Shown piece by piece: positions 11,041-22,000 of a stretch of DNA of 64,000 nucleotides. A program made the position numbers and the translations under genes. Origin of the DNA: Ehretia macrophylla (Eukaryota; Streptophyta; Magnoliopsida; Boraginales; Ehretiaceae); the NCBI GenBank assembly GCA_037974665.1, contig CM075765.1, positions 58,864,247 through 58,928,246 of the forward strand, written 5' to 3'. Each line of letters begins with the position of its first letter. Within the stretch, counting starts at the first letter, position 1. The notes under the pieces were generated by a model. It worked only from the letters and a program-made list of their open reading frames with translations, ran no database searches and was not told where the DNA came from.

Positions 11041-11555
11041 TTGCTGTGTCTGATAGCTTGAGGTGGTTAATGAATTTGCTGCTATGTGGAAAGTTCAATT
11101 AATCGTTTTATGTTCTATTTTGTGGCCTAAGGGCTATGTATATGTTTGTTGCGCAAGTCGAAGGAAAGTAGATTGTGGTGTAGAATTGGAAGCCATGTCT
11201 TGTAATAACTTTTATTCTTGCCTTATTTCCTTGCATGCTTGGGAGTGGATGGTTAATGTAGAATGCTTTATCCTTTAAGTTGTTTTATTGATTTCCTAGA
11301 ATGTCATGATTATAAAACTATGCTGACAACAAGTTCTCGCATGCTTGTGTGTTTTGGAGCTATTGTGTACCATAAGGCTCGGATGGCCTTATAGCTTTGT
11401 TGTTTAATTAAGAAAAGCTTGTATTGTATTGTTGGGACTTTGTTTAAGTGTTTACAGGTTTTTAGAATGTCCACGGTACAGGGCAGACTATGTCCGTGTG
11501 TCGGGTCCGGACTTAACCTTTAGCTTGGGGGTTGGGTCGGGGCGTGACATTTAAG

Positions 11556-11568
11556 TGGTATCAGAGCT
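11556..11568 (+). other. Primer-binding site of element A (tRNA-iMet)
   Basis: TGGTATCAGAGCT lies 6 bp after the LTR end at 11549. It is complementary to the 3' end of plant initiator-Met tRNA, the usual primer of Tekay/Del-type and many other plant gypsy elements. Confidence 0.9.
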
Positions 11569-11904
11569 ATAGATTGCATGAAGCCGGGTTAAATTTCTCG
11601 GTCTGTGGGTAGAGATTTGTTATGTGACTTTGTGAATACATGAGTCCTTGATTTTGATTGACCTAAGTGAAATTTGAATAAGGAATGAACATGCTAGCAT
11701 GGAAATAGAATATCAAGAGTCTAGAATGTCAAGTATGATCTAGTGATTTATGTTTACTTCAAGAATGTAGAATATTTATTTGAACTTCTATGTACTTGAC
11801 TTTATGTGAATCTAATTGGACTTTTCTTCATGTGTTGCTTATAAATTGCATATATACATATATATATATACCTGTCATGACACTTTGCATTCTAGCTATT
11901 CGAG
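11569..11904 (+). other. Element A untranslated leader with TA microsatellite
   Basis: The leader between the PBS and the gag start. It is AT-rich and contains a TATACATATATATATATA tract at about 11851-11870. No open frame of interest. Confidence 0.6.
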
Positions 11905-13833
11905 ATGGGGCCTCGCCGTCGTGCTGATAATCCGAATGTTGGTGGAGAACTCGAGGGGGTTCAGGGGCAAGAAGCTAAGGTGGCCGAAAATGCACCGCAG
12001 GTTCAAGAACCGAGCACTGCACAGATCTTGGCCACGATGGCCACAGCTATGAACACTATCGCCCAGTTTGTTACACAACAGGGTCAGCCAGGGGTCGTTG
12101 GAGGTAATCAGGCTGCGAGAGCCGGAGGTAGTGGCCCTACCGGAGGGAATCTGTATGATCGGTTTATACATCATGGGGCCTATACTTTCTTTGGGGAGCC
12201 GGACGATATGAAAGCTGAGATGTGGCTAAGGAAGTTCGAGAGAGTGGCAGCGATACTGGAGTGCCATGATGACAGGAAGATTACTTATGCTACTTTCCTT
12301 CTCGAGGGTGATGCTGAAGATTGGTGGAATACCATCAGTGAGAAATGGGGAGCTGAGGGAGGTCATCATTCGTGTGCCGATTTTGTCCTAGAATTTCGAG
12401 ACAAGTATATATCGGTAGTTTCCCGTGAGAGGCGACAAACTGAGTTCATAAACTTGAAGCAGGGAAGTATGACGGTAGATCAATACGAGGCTACTTTTAC
12501 CCAGCTTTCCCGTTATGCACCAGCTTTAATTCAGCCGGAGGACATGAAGATTCAGAGGTTCATCTTGGGTTTGAGGAGAGATATTATGCTGAACTTGTCT
12601 TCAAATGATTTTCCCAACTATGCTGCAGTAGTCCGAGCTGCCTCGAGATATGAGAAACGGAAAGCCGATGTGTTAGCCGAGACCAGTCAATCGAGTAAAC
12701 GGTTTCAGTCTCAGAGTCAAGGGTACCAGGGGCAGGCTGTATCAGTTGGGCAGAGTTCGCAGCCGAGGCAGACTCAGAGTTACACAGGGCCTACTCAGAC
12801 TCAGGCACGACCAGTCCAGAGTCAGACTCAGAGTCAGTTCCGTCCAGCAGTTTCCCGTTCGCAGCAGGGTAGTTCAGCTACCTCTACTTACAGAGCTCCT
12901 TCGGGAGGCACTGTTGCAAGACGTCACCAGCAGTGCAGCTTCTGTCAGCGCCAGGGCCACACTGAGGATGTTTGTTGGAAGAAACATAACAAGTGTACAG
13001 GTTGCGGCAGTGATCAGCACAGGGTTAAAGACTGTCAGAAATTTAAGAACCCTAGGGGTCAGACATCAGCTCAGAACTCTCAGACCAGGGCACCAGCTGT
13101 AGCACCACCACCACGAGGCCAGGCCCGTGTATTTGCTTTGGATGCTGAGGAGCTTCCGGATACTACCGCTGTGGTAGAAGGTATTTTTCTTCTTAATGAT
13201 CAGTCAGTTAAGGTTTTAATTGATTCCGGGGCTTCGCATTCTTTTATTACTCCTACTTGTGCACAAAATGCTAAATTGAAACATGATAAACTGTTGCATG
13301 AGATTGTGGTCTATACTCCTATGGGTCCGAAGTTTGTTACTAGGTCTATTTGCAGAGCATGTAGTATATTTATTGAAGGTCGTGTTTTTCCTGCTGATTT
13401 GATTATCCTACCCTTCAATGACTTTGAAATTATATTGGGGATGGACTGGTTAAGTAAATATTATGCCCAGCTTGATTGTAGAAAGAAGATTGTGTATCTA
13501 GAAATGCCTGACCAGCCTGTACTTAAAATAGTTGGTAGTAGAAAATCTACAGGAACTCCTATTATTTCTTCTATTAGGGCATCTAAATTATTGAGCAAGG
13601 GTTGTGAGGCTTATCTTGCATATTTGATTAATCAACCTGGGGATCAATTGAAATTGAATGATGTACCTATCGTGAGAGAGTTTCCGGGGGTCTTTCCTAA
13701 GGAATTACCTGGGTTACCGCCTGATAGAGAGATAGAGTTCATGATTGATTTATTGCCGGGGACTTCACCTGTCTCTAGGACTCCGTACAGAATGGCTCCA
13801 CCTGAGTTGCAGGAATTGAAAGTTCAATTGTAG
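11905..13833 (+). pseudogene. gag-pro: gag-protease part of element A polyprotein, ends at premature TAG
   Basis: The start is the ATG at 11905, giving a basic N-terminus (MGPRRRAD) typical of the lineage. Residues ~100-225 form the retrotransposon gag capsid-like domain (WLRKFERV, GDAEDWW, LKQGSMTVDQYE, LSRYAP). Residues ~255-330 are a Gln/Ser-rich linker. Residues 344-377 hold two CCHC knuckles (CX2CX4HX4C twice) that would bind RNA. Residues 435-446 carry the aspartic-protease active site D-S-G-A-S with Asp440. The final ~40 residues already belong to the start of RT (a PYRMAPPEL stretch). TAG at 13831-13833 (codon 643) stands where relatives have Gln, and the same frame continues immediately. 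Otherwise the frame is free of shifts, which points to a fairly young copy. Confidence 0.9.
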
Positions 13834-13836
13834 GGC

Positions 13837-15492
13837 TTGCTTGAGAAGGGATTCATTCAGCCGAGTTCTTCACTGTGGGGTGCGCCAGTTCTCTTCGTTA
13901 AAAAGAAAGACGGATCTCTTCGCCTATGCATCGATTACCGGGGTCTTAATCAGGTAACCATCAAAAATAAATATCATTTGCCTTTAATCGAAGAGTTATT
14001 TGATCAGTTGCAAGGCGCCAGGGTATTCTCTAAATTTGATTTGAGGCAGGGCTATTATCAACTGAGGATTAAGAAAGATGATGTTCCAAAAACAACTTTC
14101 AGAACTCGATATGGCCATTATGAGTTTGTTGTCTTGCCGTTTGGTCTTACTAATGCTCCCGCCGCATTCATGGACTTAATGCAGAGAGTATTCCGTCCTT
14201 ATCTGGACCAATTTGTGGTCATATTTGTTGATGATATCCTTGTCTATTCTAAATCTGAGGCGAAACATGAACAGCATCTCAGAATTGTGTTGCAGACTCT
14301 TCAGGAGCATCGGTTATTTGCAAAGTTTAGCAAATGTGAATTCTGGCTTAAGCAAGTTGCTTTTCCTGGCCATATTATCTCGCAGGATGGTATTTATGTT
14401 GATCCAGCGAAGATTGAAGTTGTGTTATCTTGGAAACGACCTGAAACTGTCACGAAAATTAGTAGCTTCCTTGGTTTAGCTGAGTATTATCGGAGGTTTG
14501 TCAAGGATTTCTCTAAGATTGCAGGGCCTTTAACTCAGCTTACTCAGAAGAAAACAGTATTTGACTGGAATGATAAATGTGAGGCCAGCTTCCAGGAATT
14601 GAAGAAGAGATTGACTACAGCTCCTATTCTTGCTTTACCTGAGGGTTATGATAATCTGATGATCTATAGTGATGCTTCGAAGGAGGGTCTGGGTTGTGTA
14701 TTGATGCAGAATGGCAGGGTTATTGCTTATGCTTCCAGGAAACTGAAACCTTATGAACTCAACTATCCGACTCATGATCTTGAGCTTGCAGCTATCATTC
14801 TTGCATTAAAGAAATGGCGTCATTATCTCTGGGCCAACAAATTTGAAATCTTTACAGATCATAAGAGCTTGAAATATCTGTTTTCACAGAAAGAGTTGAA
14901 CATGAGGCAGAGGCATTGGCTGGAATTACTTGAGGACTATAACTGCACTATTAACTATCTTCCAGGTAAGGCCAATATTGTTGCTGATGCTTTGAGCCGA
15001 AAGGCTACTGTTGCTAGCTTGATTATCAAGAATTGGGAATTCATGGAAGAATTGTGCTTATGGAAGCCTAGTACTTCAAATTCTGGTATTCAATTTGCAA
15101 GTTTGCAGATTCAATCTCTGTTGTTATCCAGGATTCGAGAAGCTCAACAGGCTGATCTTCAATTGTTGAAAGTCTTAGAGAATTCTAAAGGGGGAGAGTC
15201 GGATTTCAAACTGCACGACGATGGTATTCTTAAATTCAAGGGTAGAATCTGTATTCCGAATGATCCAACTCTAAAGAAGGATATTCTTGCTGAGGCACAC
15301 AGTTCTCGATATACTATTCATCCAGGCAGTACGAAAATGTATAAAGATTTAAAGCAGAATTTATGGTGGAATAATATGAAGAGAGAAATTGCTGACTATG
15401 TTGCTCGATGCCTTACTTGTCAGAAAGTTAAAGCAGAACATCAGAGACCTGCAGGGTTGTTGCAACCTTTGGCTATTCCTGTTTGGAAATGA
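13837..15492 (+). pseudogene. pol: RT, RNase H and integrase zinc-finger part of element A polyprotein
   Basis: This is in frame with the gag-protease segment. Reverse transcriptase spans about residues 645-820 of the whole frame, with the FVDD catalytic box at 774-777 (the usual Ty3/gypsy Y/F-V-D-D). RNase H follows with acidic residues in YSDAS (Asp923), HDLELA, FTDHKS and VADALSR. The integrase HHCC zinc-binding domain is at residues ~1132-1172 ([10 protein letters not shown] to CLTCQ). TGA at 15490-15492 (codon 1196) replaces the Trp that relatives have just before the integrase core. In the family this region makes cDNA in the particle. The first ATG of this segment is not a natural start. 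Confidence 0.9.
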
Positions 15493-15504
15493 GATCATAT
15501 TACT

Positions 15505-16677
15505 ATGGATTTCGTATCAGATTTACCGAGGTCTTCGAGGGGTAATGACTCAATCTGGGTTATTGTGGATAGACTGACCAAGACTTCTCATTTTATTGCT
15601 AAAAAGAAGTCTAATTCTCTTGATAAACTGGTAGAGTTGTATATTGAGAATGTTGTCCGACTACATGGAATTCCAAAGAGTATCGTGTCAGATAGAGATC
15701 CCAGATTCACATCTCAGTTCTGGCAGAAGATTCAGAAAGCTTTGGGCACGAATTTGAATTTCAGTACAGCTTATCATCCTCAGACAGATGGTCAATCTGA
15801 GAGAACTAGCTTGATCCTTGAGGATATGTTGCGGGCTTGTATTGTGGTCTTCGGTAAAAGTTGGGAGAAATATTTGCCACTAGCAGAGTTCGCCTACAAC
15901 AATAGTTATCAAGCTACTATTGGTATGGCACCTTATGAGGCACTGTATGGGCGTAAATGTCGGTCTCCTCTCTACTGGGATGATGTTGGTGAAATGAAGA
16001 CTATCGACCCTACTCTCTTACCTGAAATGAACCAAATGATTGATCAGGTGCAGCTTATCAGAAAAAGAATGCTTACAGCACAGAGCCGGCAAAAGAGTTA
16101 TGCAGATAGACGACGTCGTGATCTGAAATTTGCTGTGGGGGACCGGGTATTTTTGAAAATTTCTCCTCGCAAGGGTTTGATTCGGCATGGTAAAGGAGGT
16201 AAACTCAGTCCTCGATATGTGGGACCATTTGAGATAACTGAAACTGTTGGTGATTTGGCTTACCGTCTAGCTTTACCTCCCAGTCTGGGCAGAATTCATG
16301 ACGTATTCCATGTTTCCATGCTTCGGAAGTATCAGCCAGATCCCTCTCACATACTTGAGCCGGAACCGCTAGAGATCAGTGAAACTTTGACCTACACAGA
16401 GAAACCTCTTCGAATTGTTGATCAGAAAGTTCAGGAGCTGAGGACTAAAAGCATTCCGATGGTTAAAGTTCTGTTGGATCATCACGGAGTAGAGGATGCG
16501 ACATGGGAAAGAGAGGATCAGATGCGGGAACGGTATCCCGAGTTATTCGCCGAATCATGTAAGAATTGCGTGGACGCAATTAGTTTAAGGGGGAGAGGAT
16601 GTGACGCCCGGGTTTTAGCCATGCATTTAATTACTGTTGCATCCCTTGTTTGCGCATTTACTTCTATGCCTTATTAA
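15505..16677 (+). pseudogene. int: Integrase core and chromodomain part of element A polyprotein
   Basis: Still the same frame (residues 1201-1590). The DD35E core is intact: Asp1202, Asp1263 in SDRDPRFTS, and Glu1299 in QTDGQSER, with exactly 35 residues between the last two. A GPY/F-type stretch (YVGPFEI) and the FHVSMLRKY motif follow. Residues ~1503-1549 form a degenerate chromodomain-like tail (KVQELR, VKVLLDHHG, ATWERE, RYPELF), which in chromoviruses is thought to steer integration to heterochromatin. The last ~30 codons read through the PPT (16587-16599) and into the LTR, ending with TAA at 16675-16677. It is in phase with, but cut off from, the upstream parts by TGA at 15490. Confidence 0.9.
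16587..16599 (+). other. Polypurine tract of element A
   Basis: AAGGGGGAGAGGA immediately precedes the LTR start at 16600. It primes plus-strand DNA synthesis in LTR retroelements. Confidence 0.85.
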
Positions 16678-17170
16678 CTGACTTTTGTGACTACTATTCA
16701 CTCCGTTTTTAAACTGCCTTCTATTAGTTAATTAACATTTTTATTAAATCATATTAATTGTAAAAGTAGTGGAAAAAATGTGCATTTGAGCTAACGGCGT
16801 TAGGAGAGCTCGTTTAGAAAATGATTTTTGTAGTTGAGTGAATAGTGTTACGTAATAACTTTATAGATTTAATTAGCTAGCCTAAGTTTTATACATTAGC
16901 CTCGTTTTGGAGCTAGCAACGCGCATTTTATTAGATCACTTAAGCACCCAAATGACCCCACCTCAACTTAACCCCTTTATTATATCACTTAGGCTCATAA
17001 AATACAAAAGAAAAAAAAATAAAAAGCTGAAATCAGGAGCCAAACCCGACAGCCCCTCTTTGCACTTGGGAGGAATTTTTCATCTTCAACTCTTCAATTC
17101 AAGCCAAGCCAAGCCTTGAGCAACTAGTGTAGGGTGTTTGCAAGGTTCCTAGGTGCTCCTACGCGTATTG

Positions 17171-17172
17171 GT
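17171..17172 (+). other. 5' splice-donor-like GT in LTR A
   Basis: The context is CGCGTATTG|GTGAGGG, about 570 bp into the LTR. It corresponds in relative position to the donor-like sites of LTRs B, C, D and E. Confidence 0.35.
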
Positions 17173-18075
17173 GAGGGATTTCACGACTTGTTTTTGCATT
17201 TTTAAATAGTTACTCATTTCTTGATTTGTTGAAAATATGATTATATGCCATTGTAATTGTTATCTATGCTAATATACCATCTATATGAATGCTAGAGAAC
17301 ACATTTGAGCCGTTGTTTCGCTTTTTAAACGGTTAGAATCGTTAGTTTGATTTTTAGGGTGAATAGTGACATTTTTTCTAGGGTTTTGTGTAATTGCTCG
17401 AATTAGCTCGATTTAATGCTTCTAATAGATGCCTTAGGTGTTAGTGAAGATAGCCTAATAGCCCCGTGCACTTGCATTGCCCTTAAATTGCCTAAAAATG
17501 GAAAATAGCCGACTTTAATTTGGGGCTTTCGGGGTTAATGCGAATCCAGGTGGATTCGGGCTTCAATTCTAGTATCCTTAGGCTATCTAGGTGCTATAGA
17601 TGCCTTGATATCCCTTGTTTGAAGCCCGGACAATGTAGGTGTAGTTTAAAGCCAAAAGAGGGAAATTGGGGCTTTCGGGGTAAACGCGGGCATTTGAATG
17701 AGTTAGAGGGTTGAGAGGGTACCTTGGGGGTTAGTTAGAAGGTTGGGAGAGTTTCCTTTGAAAATGAAATCATTAACTTTGGTTTGGAAGAGAAATAGTT
17801 CGAAAAACAAAGGGGTTTAGGTGCAATTTAAGTTGTCTCACACTTCTAAACCCATGTCAGGACTTCTTGAGTGTTTATATGTGATTTTAAATTGATTTGG
17901 AGCTTTTGGTATAATTCTATGCTTATTTGGTATATGTTCATTTGTAAACTGCTTATTAGCTTCTATATTTGCTTCTATCCTAATTGCAACGAGGTCAACC
18001 TACTTTGTTGATCCTCATATGTGTTAATACTTATATTATTTCTATTAACTTGCCATCGTTAAGTGCATTGCATAG

Positions 18076-18089
18076 TGGTTGCGCAACCA
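18076..18089 (+). other. 14-bp perfect dyad in LTR A core
   Basis: TGGTTGCGCAACCA is its own reverse complement. It lies just upstream of the conserved GC-rich core, at the same place as AAGGTTGCAACCTT in LTR families C and D. It was lost from the chimeric 5' LTR. Confidence 0.5.
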
Positions 18090-18502
18090 TAGTGTCAGGG
18101 GCGGATGTGTTGAATATCGGCTGGGCGGCAGAGGGCTTGCCGGTGGATATTCAAACTCCGTGCCCTATTCCCTCATTCGCCTGGTCCGGAGATTGCCAGG
18201 GGATGTTGGGTTGTAGGATTCGGGGTACATCCGGAGTACACCCACTGGAGTGTTTGGGGATTATGCCGGCTTATCGTGATCGTGCTCGTGGTTCGTGGAT
18301 CGTGATTGAAGACCAGTGAAGATTGGTGTATAGGGGATTGTTGAAATGTATCCTTTTAATTGTGTGGTTATTTAAGTTATCATTGTTTCTTTAATTGTTT
18401 AAGTGTTATTGTTGAGTAATTGTATTATCTGTGCATTGCACGCCCCGAGACTATATCCCTCACTGGGCAACAGTGGTTGCTCATACCTCGATATCTGTTT
18501 CA

Positions 18503-18577
18503 GGAGACGCTGAGGGTGATCCCCAGCTTGTTGATTTAGTTGAGGAAGAAGAAGTTCAGATCGAGCCTTTACCTTAG
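18503..18577 (+). other. Acidic mini-exon candidate in LTR A (3' copy)
   Basis: Same as 10966-11040: CTGTTTCAG (AG at 18502-18503), then 24 codons and TAG at 18575-18577. The frame is unchanged between the two copies although the surrounding LTR has mismatches. Confidence 0.45.
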
Positions 18578-19087
18578 TTGTTGTGTTTGATAGATTGAGG
18601 TGGTTAATGAATTTGCTGCTATGTGGAAAGTTCAATTAATCGTTTTATGTTCTATTTTGTGGCCTAAGGGCTATGTATATGTTTGTTGCGCAAGTCGAAG
18701 GAAAGTAGATTGTGGTGTAGAATTGGAAGCCATGTCTTGTAATAACTTTTATTCTTGCCTTATTTTCTTGCATGCTTGGGAGTGGATGGTTAATGTAGAA
18801 TGCTTTATCCTTTAAGTTGTTTTATTGATTTCCTAGAATGTCATGATTATAAAACTATGTTGATAATAAGTTACCGCATGCTTGTGTGTTTTAGAGCTAT
18901 TGTATATCATAAGCCTCGGATGCACTTATAGCTTTGTTGTTTAATTAAGAAAAGCTTGTGTTGTATTGTTGGGACTTTGTTTAAGTTGTTTACAGGTTTT
19001 TAGAATGTCCACGGTACAGGGGAGACTCTGTCCGTGTGTCGGGTCCGGACTTAACCTTTAGCTTGGGGGTTGGGTCAGGGCGTGACA

Positions 19088-22000
19088 AGGCGCAGCAGAA
19101 CAGGCTAGCTACCCCCGTCGTAGAACTCTCAGAGTACTTTCCAACGGTATTCTGTGCGCCGCGTAACTACTTACGGATCAAAAGTTATAGGTTTCGGAGC
19201 GACGGAGACCTGGTCCTAAGCCCCACGCCCTCGGTTTGTGGGCCTAGCCTCTACGTGAAGCTAAGTTGCGTTGCCCTAGGTGCCATGGGATTCAATAATA
19301 GAAATGTGATGGATTAGGTTGTCGTCCTTTTTGCGGCTCACGACGTATGATCCGGGACGAAAAAATAGCACAAAAGAAGAAAAGTGTCCCAAAATTGATG
19401 AAAACGTTCAATTTTAGGCTCCAAAAATTGGCGCAGCAAAATAGGCAAGCTGCCCACCATCGTAGTGCTCTCGAAGTGCTTTCCAACGGTATGCTGTCCA
19501 CCACGTAACTCCTTACGGATCAAAAGTTATGGGCACCGGAGCGACGGAGACCTGGTCCCAAACCCCACACCCTTGGTTTCCAGGCCCAGCCTCTACATGA
19601 AGCGAAGTTGCCTTGCCCAAGGTGCCGTGGGATTCAGTAATAGAAATGTGATGGATTAGGTTGTTGTTCTTTTTGCGGCTCACCGCGTATGATCCAGGAC
19701 GGAAAAATAGCGCAAAAGAAGAAAAGTGTCCCAAAACTGATGAAAACGTTCGATTTTAGGCTGAAAACAGGCACAACAGAGCAGGCTCGCTGCCCACGTC
19801 GTAGAGCTATTGGATATCTTCCGAACAGTATGCTGTGCACCGCGTAACTCCTAACTAATCAAAAGTTATGGGCACCGGAGCGACGGTGACCTGGTCCTAA
19901 GCCCCACGCCCTCGGTTTGCGGGCCCAGCCTCTACGTGAAGCGAAGTTGTCTTGTCCAAGGTGCCGTGGGATTTAGCAATAGAAATGTGATAGATTAGGT
20001 TGTCGTCCTTTTCGCAGCTCACGACGTACGATCCGGGACGGAAAAACAATGCAAAAGAAGAAAAGTGTCCCGAAACTGATGAAAACATTCGAGTTTAGGC
20101 ACTGAAAATAGGCGCAGCAGAGCAGGCTTTGTGCCCCCGTCGTAGAGCTCTTGGAGAGCTTTCCAACGGTATGCTGTGTGTCGTGTAACTCCTTACGGAT
20201 CAAAAGTTATGGGCACCGAAGCAATGGAGACCTGGTCCCAAGCCCCACGCCCTCAGTTTTCGGGCCCAACCTCTACATCAAGTGAAGTTGTCTTGCTCAA
20301 CGTGCCGTGGGATTTAGTAATAGTAATGTGATGTATTAGGTTATCGTCCTTTTCGCGGCTCAGAACGTACGATCCAGGACGAAAAAATAGTGCAAATGAA
20401 GAAAAGTGTCCCGAAATTGATGAAAACGTTAGATTTTGGTCTCCGAAAATAGGAGCAGCCGGGTAGGCTTTCTTCCCCCGTTGTAGAGCTCTCGGAGAGC
20501 TTTCCAATGGTATGCTATGCGCCGCGTAACTCCTTACGGATGAAAAGTTATGGGCACCGGAGCGATGAAGACTTGATCCCAATCCCACACGCTCGGTTTG
20601 CGGGCCCAGCCTCTATGTCAAAGCGAAGTTGTCTTGCCCAAGGTGCCGTGGGATTCGGTAATAGAAATGTGATGCATTAGGTTGTCGTCCTTTTCGCAGC
20701 TCATGACGTACGATCCGAGATCGAAAAATAGCGTAAAAGAAGAAAAGTGTCCTGAAACTGATGAAAATGTTCAATTTTGGGCTTCGAAAGCAAGCGCAGC
20801 TGAGCATGGTAGCTACCCCCATTGTAAAGCTCTCAAAGAGCATTCCAACGGTATGTTGTGCGCCGCGTAACTCCTTACGGATCAAAAGTTATGGGTACCA
20901 TAGCGACGGAGACCTGGTCCTAAGCCCCACGCCCTCGGTTTGCGGGCCCAGCCTCTACGTGAAGCGAAGTTGTCTTGCTTAAGGTGCCGTGGGATTCGGT
21001 AATAGAAATGTGATAGATTAGGTTGTCGTCCTTTTCGAGGCCCACGACGTACAATCCGGGATGAAAAAACGGCGCAAAAGAATAAAAGTATCACGAAACT
21101 GATAAAAACGTTCGATTTTGAGCTCCAAAAATAGGCATTGCTTTGCAAGCTTGCTTCCCCCGTCGTAGAGCTCTTGGAATGCTTTCCAACGGTATGCTTT
21201 GCACCACGTAACTCTTTACGGATCAAAAGTTATGGGCACCGGAGCGATGGAGACTTGGTCCCAAGCCCACGCGCTCGGTTTGCGGGCCCAGCCTCTACAT
21301 GAAAGTGAAGTTGTCTTACCGAAGATGCCGTGGGATTCAGTAATAGAAATGTGATGGATTAGACTGTTGTCCTTTTCGCGGCTCATGACGTACGATCCGG
21401 GAAGAAAAACAGCGCAAAAGAAGAAAAGTCTCCCGAAACTGATGAAAACATTCAATTTTGCTCTGAAAAGAGGCACAGCAGATCACGCTTGCTGCCCCCG
21501 TTGTAGAGCTCTTAGAGAGCTTTCCAACGGTATGCTGTGCACCGCGTAACTCCTTACGTATCAAAAGTTATGGGCACCGGAGCGATGGAGACCTTGTTCC
21601 AAGCCCCACGCCCTCGGTTTGTTAGCCCAGCCTCTACGTGAAGCGAAGTTGTCTTGCCCAAGGTGCCGTGGAATTCAGTAATAGAAATGTGATGGATTAG
21701 GTTGTTGTCCATTTCGTGGCTCACGACGTACGATCCGGGATGAAAAAATAGCGCAAAAGAAGAAAAGTATCCCGAAACTGATGAAAACATTCGATTTTGG
21801 CCTCTGAAAATTGGCGCAGCAGAGCAAGCTTGCTACCCCCGTCATAGACCTCTCAGAGAGCTTTCCAACGGTATGTTGTGCGCCGCGTAACTCCTTACCA
21901 ATCAAAAGTTATCGGCACCGGAGCGACGGAGATCTGGTCCCAAGCCCCACGCCATCGGTTTGCGAGCCCAGCCTCTACGTCCAAGCTAAGTTTTCTTGCC

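Larger units (their letters stand above)
9016..11549 (+). repeat. Chimeric LTR: B-type 5' part fused to A-type 3' part
   Basis: 9016-10558 aligns with 4241-5784 (LTR B). From 10560 (GGGGCGGATGTG) to 11549 it aligns with 18098-19087 (LTR A) over 990 bp with few gaps, and I counted roughly 25-30 mismatches by eye. Neither parental LTR has this combination: LTR B continues with TATTATTGCTGAG and LTR A is preceded by CATAGTGTCA. The chimera serves as 3' LTR of B and 5' LTR of A. Because A's 3' LTR is not chimeric, the fusion happened after both elements inserted, most simply by a deletion between the two LTRs. Confidence 0.85.
10560..19087 (+). mobile_element. Tekay/Del-type chromovirus element A
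   Basis: A plus-strand Ty3/gypsy element made of the A-type part of the chimeric 5' LTR, PBS, one long gag-pol frame with two stops, PPT and a 2488-bp 3' LTR. Assignment to the Tekay/Del chromovirus lineage is from the long LTRs, the iMet PBS, a single gag-pol frame and a C-terminal degenerate chromodomain (TWE and a YPELF ending). Its 3' end abuts the satellite directly at 19088, so A inserted into the array. The left flank and any target duplication were lost in the fusion with element B. Confidence 0.85.
16600..19087 (+). repeat. 3' LTR of element A
   Basis: It begins TGTGACGCCCGGG, ends GGGCGTGACA and is 2488 bp long. Only the last 990 bp have a counterpart on the 5' side (10560-11549). 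It contains a donor-like TATTGGTGAGG at 17167, a 14-bp dyad at 18076-18089, a GC-rich core to about 18310 with a fortuitous-looking 70-codon frame, and the acidic frame at 18503-18577. A CATAAAATAC at 16996-17005 might serve as TATA box, though this is weak. Small ORFs at 16907, 17520 and 18600 have no recognisable product. Confidence 0.85.

Noticed and set aside
11905..16677. Endogenous pararetrovirus or other viral insert
   Set aside because: Order protease-RT-RNase H-integrase, LTRs, PBS, PPT and chromodomain identify a Ty3/gypsy chromovirus retrotransposon. No movement protein or envelope is seen.
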